From Alphaproteobacteria bacterium (GTDB taxonomy: Bacteria > Pseudomonadota > Alphaproteobacteria > DSM-16000 > Inquilinaceae), in the NCBI GenBank assembly GCA_028281925.1, contig JANQIX010000077.1:1-39972 (forward strand): DNA of 39,972 bases, in the 5' to 3' direction. The notes under the pieces are model-generated. The model saw nothing but the letters and a program-made list of their open reading frames with translations, searched no databases and was not told where the DNA came from. Shown piece after piece: positions 25,575 through 35,206 of the stretch; position 1 is the stretch's first letter; each line of letters starts with the position of its first letter. The position numbers and the translations under genes are program-made.

Positions 25575-28500
25575 TCAGGTGTGGACGACCGACACCGTGC
25601 TCTTGCCGGGCGCGACCCTCGACAGGCGAACCTGGACGGCGATGCGCTCAACGATCGCGTCGACATGCGAAATGATGCCGACCCGGCGTCCAGTCGCCTG
25701 CAGGGCTTCAAGGGCCGAGATCGCGGTCTCAAGGCTGTCGGCGTCCAGCGAGCCGAACCCTTCGTCGATGAACAGGCAGTCGGCCAGCGCGTCGCCCGAG
25801 CTCATATTGGCAAGCGCCAGGGCCAAGGCCAGCGAGGCCAGGAACGTTTCCCCGCCCGACAGGCTGCCGACACTGCGAACATCGTCGCCCAAGTCCTGAT
25901 CCACGACCTGCAGGTCCATATCGGCGCCTGGCACCCGCTGCAGGCGGTAGCGCGGGGCCAGGCGCCCCAAATGGCGGTTGGCCAATGCCAGCAGTCGGTC
26001 GAGCGTCAGGCTCTGGGCAAACCGGCGGAAGGCCGACCCGTCGGCGGAGCCGATCAGATCGTCGACGGCCAGCCATCGCTCTGCGTCCTTGCTGCGGCCC
26101 GCAATCTCCGCTTCGGCCGCGGCCTGCAGACGTCGGCGATCATCGTCATGCGCCAGACGAGAGGCGACGGCCGCCGCACGTTCCCGGCCGGCGGCCAACT
26201 CTTCCGCGACGGCAGCCATCTCCGCCTCCAGCCCTTCCCGGGGATGGGTCGGATGCCGCGAGCGGTGATCTGCCAGCACCTGACGGCGCTCGGACAAGAC
26301 GGTGGCTGCCCGCATCGCCTCGTCCGCAAGGGTCTGCAAACGGGTCTCCGTCGCGGCGGCCCAGGCATCGCCCAGGGCGATCATCTCTTCGGCTTCGGTG
26401 ATGGAGAGGCTGGCGTTCGCCAGTCCCCGGTCCCGGTCTTCGGTGGCCTGCTGAAGATCGGTCGCGGCGGCGGACAGCCGTCGTCGGCGCTCGTCGAGAG
26501 CGGCCGACAGGCGTGTTCGGTTCGATCCGGCATCGACCTCCGTACCGCGGGCGGTGTGAAGGGATTGCCGGGCTGCGGCTGCCGCCTGCTCCAATTCAAC
26601 GCGCAGCTCCACAGCGGGGCGGCCATCCAACAGGCCATCCCGTTGCGCCTTCAGATCTGCCAACCGGGCAGTATGGTCGCCGAGTGACGCCATGTTCCTG
26701 TCGCGATCGGTTTCGGCGTGCTGAAGCGCGGCCTTGGCCCTGCCGATCTCCGCGGACAAGCGGGGCAGGACCTCGGTCCCCTCCGCCCGGTCCGCTGCCT
26801 TGACCTGCCATGCCGCGGCGATGTTGCGGCAGCGTTGTTTCAGCTCTTCTGCTTCGGCGGGCACCATGTCCGACCAGCGATCGACCGACGACAGGATGGG
26901 CAGGAGGCGCGCCGTCTCCCGCCGATCGGCCGCGTCATGTTCGCGATGCTCGGTCTCCCGGCGGGCCAGTTCGGTCTCGATCCGGTGACGCTGCTCGCCA
27001 GCCGCTGCCAGGGTTTGTCGCCTCGTCGCCAGGGCCTGCTCCAGGCGTGCCATCTCGCCGGCACTCTGCTCCTGCTTCGTCGACAGCTCCCCGGCTTCAT
27101 CGATCGCTGCCAGGACAATGGCATGCTCGGCCTCGGCCAGCGCGCCGGGACCGACAAGTCCGTCCGCACCCGCATCCACGGATGGCGGATTTATCGAGAT
27201 TCCGGCCTCCGACGCATGACCCGCCACAATGTTGGCCGCATCCTCCCATTCGCTTCGCATGCGTTGCAGTTCATCCGTAAGGACGGCGCGGTGTCGGCCA
27301 TACCCGTCGATCGTCGCCTGCAGCGTCAGAGATCGCCGACGCTCCTCGTCGATCCGGACCTTCAGCTCATCCAGATTTCGCTGCGCTGCTGCAGCCTGCT
27401 CTGTGCTTTCGTCCGACGCCGCAGCAGCTGCTGCAGGATCTTCATGGTATGGGTGATCCGTCGCACCACAGACAGGGCATGGTTTGCCGGCGGTCAGCGT
27501 CGTACGCAGTTGCAACGCCATCTCGCTCCGGGTGGCTGTGGCCAGGGTGATGGCCGATCGCTCGCTCTCCAGTGCAGCAGTCTCCCGCTCAAGCGCGTCG
27601 ATCGTCTTGGCTGCGACCGTGGCGGCACGCCGAGCCTCTTCCGCCTCTCGGTCAAGGTCCACCAGACGCCGCCTTCGCGTGGCGACATCTCCGGCAGTCC
27701 GGCCGGCGCGCTCAATCGCGAGGCACAGTTTGGCAAGCGTGTCGCGACGGAGGGCTAGGCCACCGACGTCGATGTCCGCCAGCGACTGCCGCAGATTGTC
27801 ATGAGAAATCCGCCGTTCGGCCAATTCCTCTGACAGTGCCGCTTCGGCCGCGTGATCGTCTTCGACAGCCGCAGACAGTTCGCTGGCCTCCATGGTCAGC
27901 GCTTCCATCCGCGCCTCTGTCTCCGCCGCTGCCAGGCGGCGCTGTGCGAGAGAGTCGATGTCTTGGCACACCCGTTCGACGTTTTCAGCCAGGGGTCGAT
28001 CGGTCGTGTGGACCTCCATCCAACGATCGGCTGCGTCTATGCTTTGCTGTGCATGGTCATACGCGGTCAACGTCTTGCCATAGGCAGTCTCCGCCTCCGT
28101 CCGTGCGGCCGCTGCTGTGGTCACGGCATACTCCGCTTCCAGCCGATCGGACGCTTCCCTTTCGATCCGTCGATCCAGGTCGATCGCTGCGGTGAGCAGG
28201 GGCTGAGCGCCGTCCAGTTTCGCTTCGGCGGTCGCCAGGGTCTGTTCCGCTTCCTCGCGAGCCTGAGACTGCGCTCGGAGGGCGACGTGGGCTGCCGCCA
28301 GTTCCGCGTCACCGGATTTGATCTCGCTCTCCAGTGCCGCGGCGCGTTCCGCCGCCCGCGTTACGGCGAGCAGCAAGGGTGCCAGAGGCAGGGCCTGACG
28401 CACCCGTTGCAGTTGCTCGCGCTCTGCCGCGCTGTCCCGCTCCGCCCGCTGCGCAAGGTCAAGTGCGGCGGAGGCAGTCTCTAGGGAAGCCGTCAGGTCG

Positions 28501-29327
28501 GCCTCTCGCCGATACCAATCCGCGTCCGTCTTCAGCAGCGTGTGGCGCGATGTCAGGGCCTCTAACGTGGTATTGACGTCGGCCTGTTCGGTTTCCAGCG
28601 ATGCGCGGTCTTCCGGCGGAAGGGACTGGATATCGCCCAGCCGGCGCGCCAGCAGGTCCAGCTCCGCCCTCTCGGATCGTGCACGCTCATGAGCCGCGCG
28701 GGAGATGCGGCCATAGATCTCGGTGCCGGTGATCAGCTCCAGCAGGCTGGCGCGGTCCTTCGGTTGGGCGCGCAGGAAGGCGTCGAAATCGCCTTGGGCC
28801 AGCAGCACCGATCGCCGGAACTGGTCGAAATCCAGGCCGATCCGATCGCGGATCGCAGCAAGCGTTTCGGTCTTGGTGCCGCCCAGCACCTTGTCTGTAT
28901 CCAACTGCGTGAGCACCAGCTCTTGCGCCTGCAGCCGCCCGCCAACCCGCAACCTGGCTCGTCTGATCTGCCAGCGCGCGCGATAGGCGATCCCCGCACT
29001 GTCGGTGAAATCGACCTCTGCGAACCCTTCGGTTGCTCCCTGCCGCAGCATTTGGCGGACATCGTGGGCAGGCAGGCGTTCGCTTGCCCTTTCCCCCCGC
29101 CCGCCTGCCGATCCCGTCGCGGTCGACCGCCTGGATGTGTCGGCCAGGCGCGGGATCTGGTCATAGAGCGCGAGGCAAACGGCATCGAGCAGCGTGCTCT
29201 TGCCCGACCCGGTGGGGCCCGTAATGGCAAAGAGGCCGGCGCTCGCCAAAGGCTCGCGCGTGAAGTCGAGCGAGAACGCATCGCCGAGGCTCGTCAAGTT
29301 TCCACCGCGCAGTGCCAGAAGCCGCAT
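25575..29327 (-). CDS. sbcC: Exonuclease subunit SbcC (Rad50-like ATPase)
   Basis: A 1250-residue ABC-type ATPase of the SbcC/Rad50 family, partner of SbcD in a complex that cleaves hairpins and processes double-strand ends. The N-terminal Walker A is GPTGSGKST at residues 37-45, and the Q-loop region is LLAQGDFDAFLRA. Long Ala/Glu/Arg-rich coiled coils flank a zinc hook, CPVC at 617-620, almost exactly in the middle. The C-terminus has the signature LSGGETFLASLALALAL and Walker B with catalytic Glu, CLFIDEGFGSLD. The open frame reaches 29528, but those extra residues overlap sbcD; MRLLALRGGNLTSL fits the family start. The ATG at 29327 is chosen, with an ATG two codons earlier (29333) also possible. 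It lies about 30 nt after sbcD in the usual sbcDC order. Confidence 0.95.
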   Translation of the reverse strand: MRLLALRGGNLTSLGDAFSLDFTREPLASAGLFAITGPTGSGKSTLLDAVCLALYDQIPRLADTSRRSTATGSAGGRGERASERLPAHDVRQMLRQGATEGFAEVDFTDSAGIAYRARWQIRRARLRVGGRLQAQELVLTQLDTDKVLGGTKTETLAAIRDRIGLDFDQFRRSVLLAQGDFDAFLRAQPKDRASLLELITGTEIYGRISRAAHERARSERAELDLLARRLGDIQSLPPEDRASLETEQADVNTTLEALTSRHTLLKTDADWYRREADLTASLETASAALDLAQRAERDSAAEREQLQRVRQALPLAPLLLAVTRAAERAAALESEIKSGDAELAAAHVALRAQSQAREEAEQTLATAEAKLDGAQPLLTAAIDLDRRIEREASDRLEAEYAVTTAAAARTEAETAYGKTLTAYDHAQQSIDAADRWMEVHTTDRPLAENVERVCQDIDSLAQRRLAAAETEARMEALTMEASELSAAVEDDHAAEAALSEELAERRISHDNLRQSLADIDVGGLALRRDTLAKLCLAIERAGRTAGDVATRRRRLVDLDREAEEARRAATVAAKTIDALERETAALESERSAITLATATRSEMALQLRTTLTAGKPCPVCGATDHPYHEDPAAAAAASDESTEQAAAAQRNLDELKVRIDEERRRSLTLQATIDGYGRHRAVLTDELQRMRSEWEDAANIVAGHASEAGISINPPSVDAGADGLVGPGALAEAEHAIVLAAIDEAGELSTKQEQSAGEMARLEQALATRRQTLAAAGEQRHRIETELARRETEHREHDAADRRETARLLPILSSVDRWSDMVPAEAEELKQRCRNIAAAWQVKAADRAEGTEVLPRLSAEIGRAKAALQHAETDRDRNMASLGDHTARLADLKAQRDGLLDGRPAVELRVELEQAAAAARQSLHTARGTEVDAGSNRTRLSAALDERRRRLSAAATDLQQATEDRDRGLANASLSITEAEEMIALGDAWAAATETRLQTLADEAMRAATVLSERRQVLADHRSRHPTHPREGLEAEMAAVAEELAAGRERAAAVASRLAHDDDRRRLQAAAEAEIAGRSKDAERWLAVDDLIGSADGSAFRRFAQSLTLDRLLALANRHLGRLAPRYRLQRVPGADMDLQVVDQDLGDDVRSVGSLSGGETFLASLALALALANMSSGDALADCLFIDEGFGSLDADSLETAISALEALQATGRRVGIISHVDAIVERIAVQVRLSRVAPGKSTVSVVHT

Positions 29328-29358
29328 GACCATGGGAAAGGCGATCCGCCGTCCGGGC

Positions 29359-30603
29359 TCAGCCGCCGGCCTCGGCGGCGAGGCTGCGGAAAGCGTCCAG
29401 AATGTCGTCGTCCGGTTCCGTGTCGTATTGCTGACGATGGCGCATGCGAAAGACCTCTTCAGGGTCCAGCGCCGACAACTCCCGCGTTGTGGCCAGGATC
29501 GAGGCCAGATCGGCATCACCACCGGCATGGTGCGGCACGATGCGTGTCAGCCGCACAGCGCTCCCGGCAACGGCGGCCTCCACGCGCTGGCGCAGGTCCG
29601 GCACGGGCTCGGTGACGGTCACGGCCACCTCTAGAAAGGGTCGCATATCGGGATTTCCGTTCCCGTCGCCGCACAGCCGGCCCAAGGCATAGAGCACGTC
29701 ATCCAGAGGCGCGGCCCCGGCATCCGGCACGCGCAGAAACTCCACGCAGCGCGGTATGTCCAGCGACAGGGTGTCCGACAGTCGGCCGTCATCGAAATCG
29801 GCCACGATGATGCGGTGACGGTAAGATCGTTCGTCGACCGCCAGCGGAATCGGCGATCCTGCGTAACAGATGGCCCTGTCCCCGCCGACCGACTGGGGAC
29901 GGTGTAGGTGCCCCAAGGCGACGTAGTCGGCCGTCGCGGCGATGGCGTCGACGGGAAGCGCATGCTGGCCGCCGATCAGGATATGACGCTCGCTCATCTC
30001 AGAGAGCGCCGCACCCCGCACGGTGCAGTGTCCGGTGAAGACGGCGGCCTGACGGGGTTCGCGCCTAGCGTCCATCGCTTCGGCGACCCGGCCGTAGACC
30101 GACCGGGTGCCGGCGATCGCCGGATGTTCATCCCCCGCTTCGGCGGGAAGGTCGCCCGGCCGCAGGAAAGGGACGGCGGCGCACCAGGCTGCGATGTCCC
30201 CGTGTGGATCTGTCAGCGGCACCAGCACGCGGTCGGTGTCAAGCTGACCGTCGTCACGCCAGGGCAGGCTGCCGACGACATGGACGCCAAAGGCGCTCAA
30301 CAACGGCTGCGGCGCTTCAAGACGCCCGGCGCTATCGTGGTTGCCGCCGATCAGCACGACATCCAGCTGTGGACACCGCCGCTTGATGCCCGCGACAAAG
30401 CGGTACAGCAGGGAGGTTGCCGCTGTCGGCGGGTTCTGCTTGTCGTAGATATCGCCGGTGACCACCAGCGCGTCTGCCTGCAGCTCCGCCAGCCGGTCCT
30501 CCAGCCAGCCCAGGAACCGGCTATGCTCAAAGCCGCGGGCAAACCCGTGCAGGGTGTGGCCCAGATGCCAGTCGGATGTGTGTACCAGTCTGAACCGGGC
30601 CAA
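29359..30603 (-). CDS. sbcD: Exonuclease subunit SbcD (Mre11-like nuclease)
   Basis: A 414-residue metallophosphoesterase, the nuclease subunit of SbcCD. Phosphodiesterase motifs are in order: HTSDWHLG (residues 8-15), VVTGDIYD, LIGGNHDS, FTGHCTVRGA and ALGHLHRPQ, supplying the Asp, His and Asn ligands of the dinuclear metal centre. The C-terminal part is the SbcC-binding/capping region. The length is typical of SbcD. It heads the leftward sbcD-sbcC pair and is divergent from the redoxin gene across a 138-nt gap that must hold promoters for both directions. Nothing in the sequence looks damaged. Confidence 0.95.
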   Translation of the reverse strand: MARFRLVHTSDWHLGHTLHGFARGFEHSRFLGWLEDRLAELQADALVVTGDIYDKQNPPTAATSLLYRFVAGIKRRCPQLDVVLIGGNHDSAGRLEAPQPLLSAFGVHVVGSLPWRDDGQLDTDRVLVPLTDPHGDIAAWCAAVPFLRPGDLPAEAGDEHPAIAGTRSVYGRVAEAMDARREPRQAAVFTGHCTVRGAALSEMSERHILIGGQHALPVDAIAATADYVALGHLHRPQSVGGDRAICYAGSPIPLAVDERSYRHRIIVADFDDGRLSDTLSLDIPRCVEFLRVPDAGAAPLDDVLYALGRLCGDGNGNPDMRPFLEVAVTVTEPVPDLRQRVEAAVAGSAVRLTRIVPHHAGGDADLASILATTRELSALDPEEVFRMRHRQQYDTEPDDDILDAFRSLAAEAGG

Positions 30604-30741
30604 AGGGATTGTTCCAGAAGGCGTGGCGAGAGCCGGGACCCATGTACGCTAAGAGTCGTTTGTGTTTGCCGATACAATGGACTAGGAGCAAGCGTGCAGC
30701 CAGCCGCTCAGCAGCGGTCGGGCACGGACGGGAGGGCGATG

Positions 30742-31299
30742 ATGGCAGTGACGGAGACGCCGGCGGGCGAACTCGGCTGGAAAGCGCTGGACTTCCGCCT
30801 GCCGGCGACGGATGGGCGCGACTACGCGCTGGCCGATATCCGGGGGCCGAAGGCCACGCTTATCATGTTCATCTGCAATCACTGTCCCTATGTGAAGGCG
30901 GTTGTCGGCCGACTCGTAGAGGATATGCAGGTGTTGCAGGCCGAAGGCATCGGCGTCGGCGCGATCATGCCGAACGATACTGTAGCCTATCCTGAGGACG
31001 ATTTCGTGAGGATGGGCGAATTCGCGCAAACGCATGGCTTCACGTTCCCCTACATGATCGATCGAACGCAGGAAATCGCCCGTGCCTATGACGCTGTGTG
31101 CACGCCGGATTTCTTCGGATTCGGTGCCGAACTGGACCTGCAGTTCCGCGGCCGGCTTGATGCCGGGCGAACCAACCCCGATTATCGGGGCCCGCGAGAG
31201 CTTGTGGAGGCGATGCGCCAGGTGGCCGAGACGGGCCGGGGCCCGGCGCAGCAAGTCCCAAGCATGGGATGTTCCATCAAATGGCGGCGGTCGGCGTGA
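30742..31299 (+). CDS. Thioredoxin-fold (AhpC/TSA, redoxin) family protein
   Basis: A 185-residue thioredoxin-like protein. FRLPATDGRDYALADIRG is the usual redoxin entry strand, followed by LIMFICNHCPYVKAV with a CNHC motif at residues 45-48. The pattern CxHCPYV is typical of a subgroup of single-domain redoxins often annotated as thioredoxin family proteins, ending with a GCSIKW motif (here SMGCSIKWRR). No signal peptide is present, so it is cytoplasmic. The frame is open further upstream, but GGAGG at 30731-30735 lies 6 nt before the ATG at 30742, which sets the start; an ATG one codon earlier is also possible. It probably reduces or senses peroxides or disulfides; the exact substrate is unknown. 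It precedes the YfgM-like gene by 35 nt. Confidence 0.87.
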   Translation: MAVTETPAGELGWKALDFRLPATDGRDYALADIRGPKATLIMFICNHCPYVKAVVGRLVEDMQVLQAEGIGVGAIMPNDTVAYPEDDFVRMGEFAQTHGFTFPYMIDRTQEIARAYDAVCTPDFFGFGAELDLQFRGRLDAGRTNPDYRGPRELVEAMRQVAETGRGPAQQVPSMGCSIKWRRSA

Positions 31300-31334
31300 C
31301 CGGCGCCCCAGCCTGACAACGGATCTGCGACCCC

Positions 31335-31976
31335 ATGGCCGACGTATTCCGCGAAGTCGATGAGGCGCTGCGGGAAGACCGCGCGCGAATTATCTGGAAG
31401 CGCTATGGCACGCTGATCATTGCCGCCGCTCTGGCGATCGTGATGGCGACCGCCGGCTTCGTCTTCTGGCGAAACTACCAGGCCGGCCAGAATGCCCAGT
31501 ACACGGCGGCGCTGGCCGCAGCCATAGCGACGGCCGAAGACGAGCCGCAAGCAGCCATGGACACTCTTGCCGGCATCGCGGACAGCGCGGGCAGCGACCA
31601 CGCCATGCTGGCACGGTTCTACGAGGCGGGTTTGCACGCCGAAGACGGCGATGTGGAGACCGCGCTGCTGCTCTATCGTCAGATCGCCGATGACGGCGCT
31701 ATCGACGAAATGTGGCGGCAGTTGGCAACGCTGCTGAGTGTCATGCATCGGGTCGACGGGGATGACCCCGCCACCCTGGAGGCGGATCTGGCGCCGCTGA
31801 TGGCCGATGCCAACCCCTGGCGCCATTCCGCGAGAGAGCTTGCCGGCGTGCTGGCCTTGCGTCGGGACGACCGCGACCGCGCGGTGGAACTGTTCGGCGG
31901 CTTGGCGGCTGATCCAGCTACTCCTGACGGCGTGCGTGGCCGTGCGAGCGACATGCTCGCATGGCTGGAAGGATAG
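31335..31976 (+). CDS. YfgM-like membrane-anchored TPR protein
   Basis: A 213-residue protein with a short cytoplasmic N-terminus (MADVFREVDEALREDRAR) and one membrane segment at about 24-46 (GTLIIAAALAIVMATAGFVFW). A periplasmic helical part follows, with TPR-like pairs (MLARFYEAGLHAEDGDVETAL; LAGVLALRRDDRDRAVELF). This matches the YfgM/TPR_21 family, which in E. coli associates with the Sec translocon and periplasmic chaperones. It lies directly upstream of bamB (7 nt gap) and der, the same neighbourhood as E. coli yfgM-bamB-der, which supports a role in outer-membrane protein biogenesis. Start and length are typical. Confidence 0.87.
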   Translation: MADVFREVDEALREDRARIIWKRYGTLIIAAALAIVMATAGFVFWRNYQAGQNAQYTAALAAAIATAEDEPQAAMDTLAGIADSAGSDHAMLARFYEAGLHAEDGDVETALLLYRQIADDGAIDEMWRQLATLLSVMHRVDGDDPATLEADLAPLMADANPWRHSARELAGVLALRRDDRDRAVELFGGLAADPATPDGVRGRASDMLAWLEG

Positions 31977-31983
31977 TCCACCC

Positions 31984-33324
31984 ATGGCACGGCTGCACCG
32001 CATCGCCCGATTGTCCGCGTGCCTCATGGCCACCGCGCTCGCCGGCTGCGAGTTTCTGCAGGATGAGTTCTTCGGCGGTGGAGATGACCCACCGCTGCCC
32101 GGTGTGCGCATCTCGGTGCTGGAGTTGGCGGAGAACCTGGAGCCGGACCCCCAAGTGGCCGACCTCGACGTCATCCTGCCGGAGCCCATCGCCAATACCG
32201 ACTGGCCCCAGGCTGGCCAGAATGCGACGCATCGCCCGGGCCATCTCTATATCCGGGTACCCTTCACCGAAGCGTGGCGCACCGACATCGGAACCGGATC
32301 CGGCGGCACCGAACGGCTTATCAATCCGCCGATCGTGGTCGGCGGTCGGATCTTCGTGAAAGACGCGTCCGGCCGCCTTACGGCGTTGGACACCCTGTCG
32401 GGTGACGAGATCTGGCAGGTCCGCGTCGCTTCTCCGGTGGAAGACAGCACACCGCTGGGGGGTGGCGTAGCCTACGCCGACGGCCTGTTGTTCGTGACCA
32501 CCGGCTTTGGCGAGATCCTTGCCCTCGACCCGGAAAATGGTGGCCTGATCTGGCGCACGGCCGCCAATGGGCCGACGCGGGCCGCGCCCTCCGTCGCCGA
32601 CGGGCGGGTGTTCGTCGTGACCGTGGACAACCAACTCCAGGCACTCGATGCGGAAACAGGTGCCGTTCTTTGGACGCATACAGGGATCCTGGAGACGGCA
32701 AGCCTGCTGGGCGGTGCCAGCCCCGCGATCGGCCCCAATGTCCTGATCGCGGCCTACTCCTCCGGCGAGGTGTTCGCCCTGCGGCTTGAAACGGGGCGGC
32801 CCAGCTGGTCGGACAGCCTCACGGCCATCCGCCGCATCGGCGCGCTGGCCAGCCTGGCCGATATCCGCGGCATGCCCGTTCTGGACGATGATCGGGTGAT
32901 CGCCGTCAGCCATGCCGACCGCATGGCCTCGATCGACCTCAGATCCGGCGAACGCCTCTGGGAGCAACAGATCGGCGGCATCAACACGCCTTGGGTTGCC
33001 GGCAACTTCATCTTCATGATCACGGTCAACAACGACGTGATCGCTCTAACCCGCGAAGGTGGCCGCATCCGCTGGGTGACCCCGCTGCCGCGCTGGCGCG
33101 ATCCGGAGGACAGGACCGGCCCGGTCGTCTGGTCGGGGCCGGTGCTTGCGGCAGGCTATCTGATCGTCGTCGGCTCGGAAGGCGACGGTCTGGTGCTGGC
33201 GGCCGATACCGGCGAGATCGCGGCGCAGTTTCCGGTGCCCGCCGGAAGCCAGGTGCCGCCCATCGTCGCCGGCAACACGCTCTATGTCCTGACGGATGAC
33301 GCGGACCTGATTGCCTATCGTTAA
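31984..33324 (+). CDS. bamB: Outer-membrane assembly lipoprotein BamB (PQQ-like beta-propeller)
   Basis: A 446-residue lipoprotein. The N-terminus has a signal peptide ending in the lipobox LAGC, with the lipidated Cys at residue 22. The rest is a beta-propeller of repeated blades such as [68 protein letters not shown] and [12 protein letters not shown], typical of the eight-bladed BamB/PQQ-repeat fold. BamB is a subunit of the BAM complex that inserts beta-barrel proteins into the outer membrane. The open frame starts upstream at 31807, but the ATG at 31984 gives the signal peptide and lies 7 nt after the TPR gene stop. Context with der downstream is classical. Confidence 0.94.
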   Translation: MARLHRIARLSACLMATALAGCEFLQDEFFGGGDDPPLPGVRISVLELAENLEPDPQVADLDVILPEPIANTDWPQAGQNATHRPGHLYIRVPFTEAWRTDIGTGSGGTERLINPPIVVGGRIFVKDASGRLTALDTLSGDEIWQVRVASPVEDSTPLGGGVAYADGLLFVTTGFGEILALDPENGGLIWRTAANGPTRAAPSVADGRVFVVTVDNQLQALDAETGAVLWTHTGILETASLLGGASPAIGPNVLIAAYSSGEVFALRLETGRPSWSDSLTAIRRIGALASLADIRGMPVLDDDRVIAVSHADRMASIDLRSGERLWEQQIGGINTPWVAGNFIFMITVNNDVIALTREGGRIRWVTPLPRWRDPEDRTGPVVWSGPVLAAGYLIVVGSEGDGLVLAADTGEIAAQFPVPAGSQVPPIVAGNTLYVLTDDADLIAYR

Positions 33325-33341
33325 CGGCGGGCTGCCCTGCC

Positions 33342-34709
33342 ATGACCTTCACCGTTGCGATCGTCGGCCGGCCGAATGTCGGCAAGTCCACGCTGTTCAA
33401 CCGGCTGGTCGGCCGGCGCGCTGCCCTGGTGGACGATGCGCCCGGAATGACGCGCGACCGGCGCGAGGGTGAGGCACGCCTCGGCGCCCGCCGCTTCACC
33501 GTGATCGATACCGCCGGGCTGGAGGATGCGGACGGCTCCACGCTTGAGGGCCGGATGCGCGAGCAGACTGAGCGCGCGGTGGCCGACGCCGACCTGGCGC
33601 TGATGCTGGTCGATGCAAGGGTCGGTGTGACGCCGATCGATCGCCATTTTGCCACTTGGCTGCGACGCCAGCCCACGCCCGTCTGCCTTCTCGCCAACAA
33701 GTGCGAGGGCCGGGCGGCGGAAGCCAATCTGGGCGAGGCATTTGCCCTGGGCCTGGGGGAGCCGGTTGCCGTCTCAGCCGCGCACGGCATCGGCATGCCC
33801 GATCTCTTGGACCTGATCGAAAGCCATATGGCAGGCGCGGAGCCGGAGACTGAGCCGGACGAGGAAAGAGACGGGGAGGAGGGGGAAGACGACAACCGGC
33901 CCATCGACCTCGCGATCGTTGGGCGGCCCAATGTCGGAAAGTCGACCCTGGTCAACGCGTTGATCGGCGATGATCGGATGCTGACCGGGCCGGAACCTGG
34001 CGTGACGCGTGATGCCATCGCGGTGGAATGGACCTATCGCGACCAAGCGCTGCGGCTGGTCGACACGGCCGGCCTGCGGCGGCGGGCTCGCGTGTCGGAA
34101 CGGTTGGAGCGGATGGCGGTCGACGACACCTTCAAGGCCGTCGGTTTGGCCCATGTCGTTGTGCTGGTGCTGGATGGCGAGGCCATCCTGGACAAGCAGG
34201 ATCTCACGATCGCCCGCCACGTCATCGACGAGGGCCGGGCCCTGCTGATCGCGGTCAACAAGTGGGACATCGTCGCCGACCGAACCGAGGCTACGCGGCG
34301 CCTGCGGGACCGCCTGGAAACGTCGCTGCCGCAGGCCCGCGGTCTGCCGACCGTCATGATCTCGGCGCTGAAGCGGCAGCGGCTGGATGCCTTGATGGAT
34401 GCGGTCCTGCAGACCTATGCGCTGTGGAATGCCCGCATCACCACGGGGCGGTTGAATAGGTGGCTGGACGGCGTGGCCGCCTCCCATCCTCCGCCGATGG
34501 TTGCCGGCCGCAGGGTCAAGCTGCGCTATATGACCCAGGTGAAATCGCGGCCGCCGACCTTTGCGCTCTGGGTCTCGCGGCCGGAAGGGATACCTGAAGC
34601 CTATCAGCGCTACCTGATCAACGGCCTTCGCGAGACTTTCGGGCTGACAGGCGTGCCCCTGCGCCTACTCTTGCGCAAGGGCCACAATCCGTATGCCGGG
34701 AAGGAATAG
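33342..34709 (+). CDS. der: GTPase Der (EngA), ribosome biogenesis
   Basis: A 455-residue double-GTPase. The first G domain has G1 GRPNVGKST at residues 9-17, GMTRDRREG (G2), DTAGLE (G3) and NKCE (G4). The second has GRPNVGKST near residue 194, [19 protein letters not shown] and NKWD. A short acidic linker joins the domains ([18 protein letters not shown]). The C-terminal KH-like domain ends with [15 protein letters not shown], as in other Der proteins. Der is needed for 50S ribosome maturation. The ATG at 33342 follows bamB by 17 nt. It converges with DUF1489 with only 12 nt between the stops. Confidence 0.97.
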   Translation: MTFTVAIVGRPNVGKSTLFNRLVGRRAALVDDAPGMTRDRREGEARLGARRFTVIDTAGLEDADGSTLEGRMREQTERAVADADLALMLVDARVGVTPIDRHFATWLRRQPTPVCLLANKCEGRAAEANLGEAFALGLGEPVAVSAAHGIGMPDLLDLIESHMAGAEPETEPDEERDGEEGEDDNRPIDLAIVGRPNVGKSTLVNALIGDDRMLTGPEPGVTRDAIAVEWTYRDQALRLVDTAGLRRRARVSERLERMAVDDTFKAVGLAHVVVLVLDGEAILDKQDLTIARHVIDEGRALLIAVNKWDIVADRTEATRRLRDRLETSLPQARGLPTVMISALKRQRLDALMDAVLQTYALWNARITTGRLNRWLDGVAASHPPPMVAGRRVKLRYMTQVKSRPPTFALWVSRPEGIPEAYQRYLINGLRETFGLTGVPLRLLLRKGHNPYAGKE

Positions 34710-34721
34710 CCCCGCGGGCGG

Positions 34722-35147
34722 CTACATCAGCCCGAGCGCGCGCAGTTCGCGAACCAAGTGTGGCGGCAGCGCTTCGCCCCCGACCGATGCGGTGAGATCC
34801 GGCGGCGCGTCGGCATCTTTGAGGTAGCGCCAGCCCTGCATCGGGCGATGGGGATGGTGCTCCGTCTCCACCAGGGTCGGATCGAAGATCATGCGACAGT
34901 AAGACAGCCCTTCGTCGTCCGTCGACTCGACCAGATCCAGCACGCGCTGGCGTGCTTGGACGACGCCCTTGAAGACCCAATAGATCGACCCGCCGTCCAG
35001 AATCTCGTCACGCCGGCGCGGCATGCGCCGGGTGAAGCCCGGGACCACGGCCTGACCGCCGCGCGACGTAAGACGACTTGCCTGCCAGCGTCGAACGTCG
35101 TCGATCTCGGTGGAGCCCACGGACATCTTGATCAGGTGAAGGGGCAT
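34722..35147 (-). CDS. DUF1489 family protein
   Basis: A 141-residue protein of the uncharacterised DUF1489 family, found mainly in Alphaproteobacteria. Recognisable segments are MPLHLIKMSVG at the start, TRRMPRRRDEILDGGSIYWV in the middle, and the C-terminal MQGWRYLKDADAPPDL with HLVRELRALGLM. There is no signal peptide or membrane segment and its function is unknown. The open frame extends far upstream to 35909, but everything before the ATG at 35147 is antisense-like translation of the transporter gene region; the start with the MPLHL sequence fits the family. It follows the transporter gene by 59 nt and could share its transcript. Confidence 0.85.
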   Translation of the reverse strand: MPLHLIKMSVGSTEIDDVRRWQASRLTSRGGQAVVPGFTRRMPRRRDEILDGGSIYWVFKGVVQARQRVLDLVESTDDEGLSYCRMIFDPTLVETEHHPHRPMQGWRYLKDADAPPDLTASVGGEALPPHLVRELRALGLM

Positions 35148-35206
35148 CGGACCTGCCGTCGTCGACCGGAAACACTCCCACGAAATGGACCGTCCATTGT
35201 TCGGCG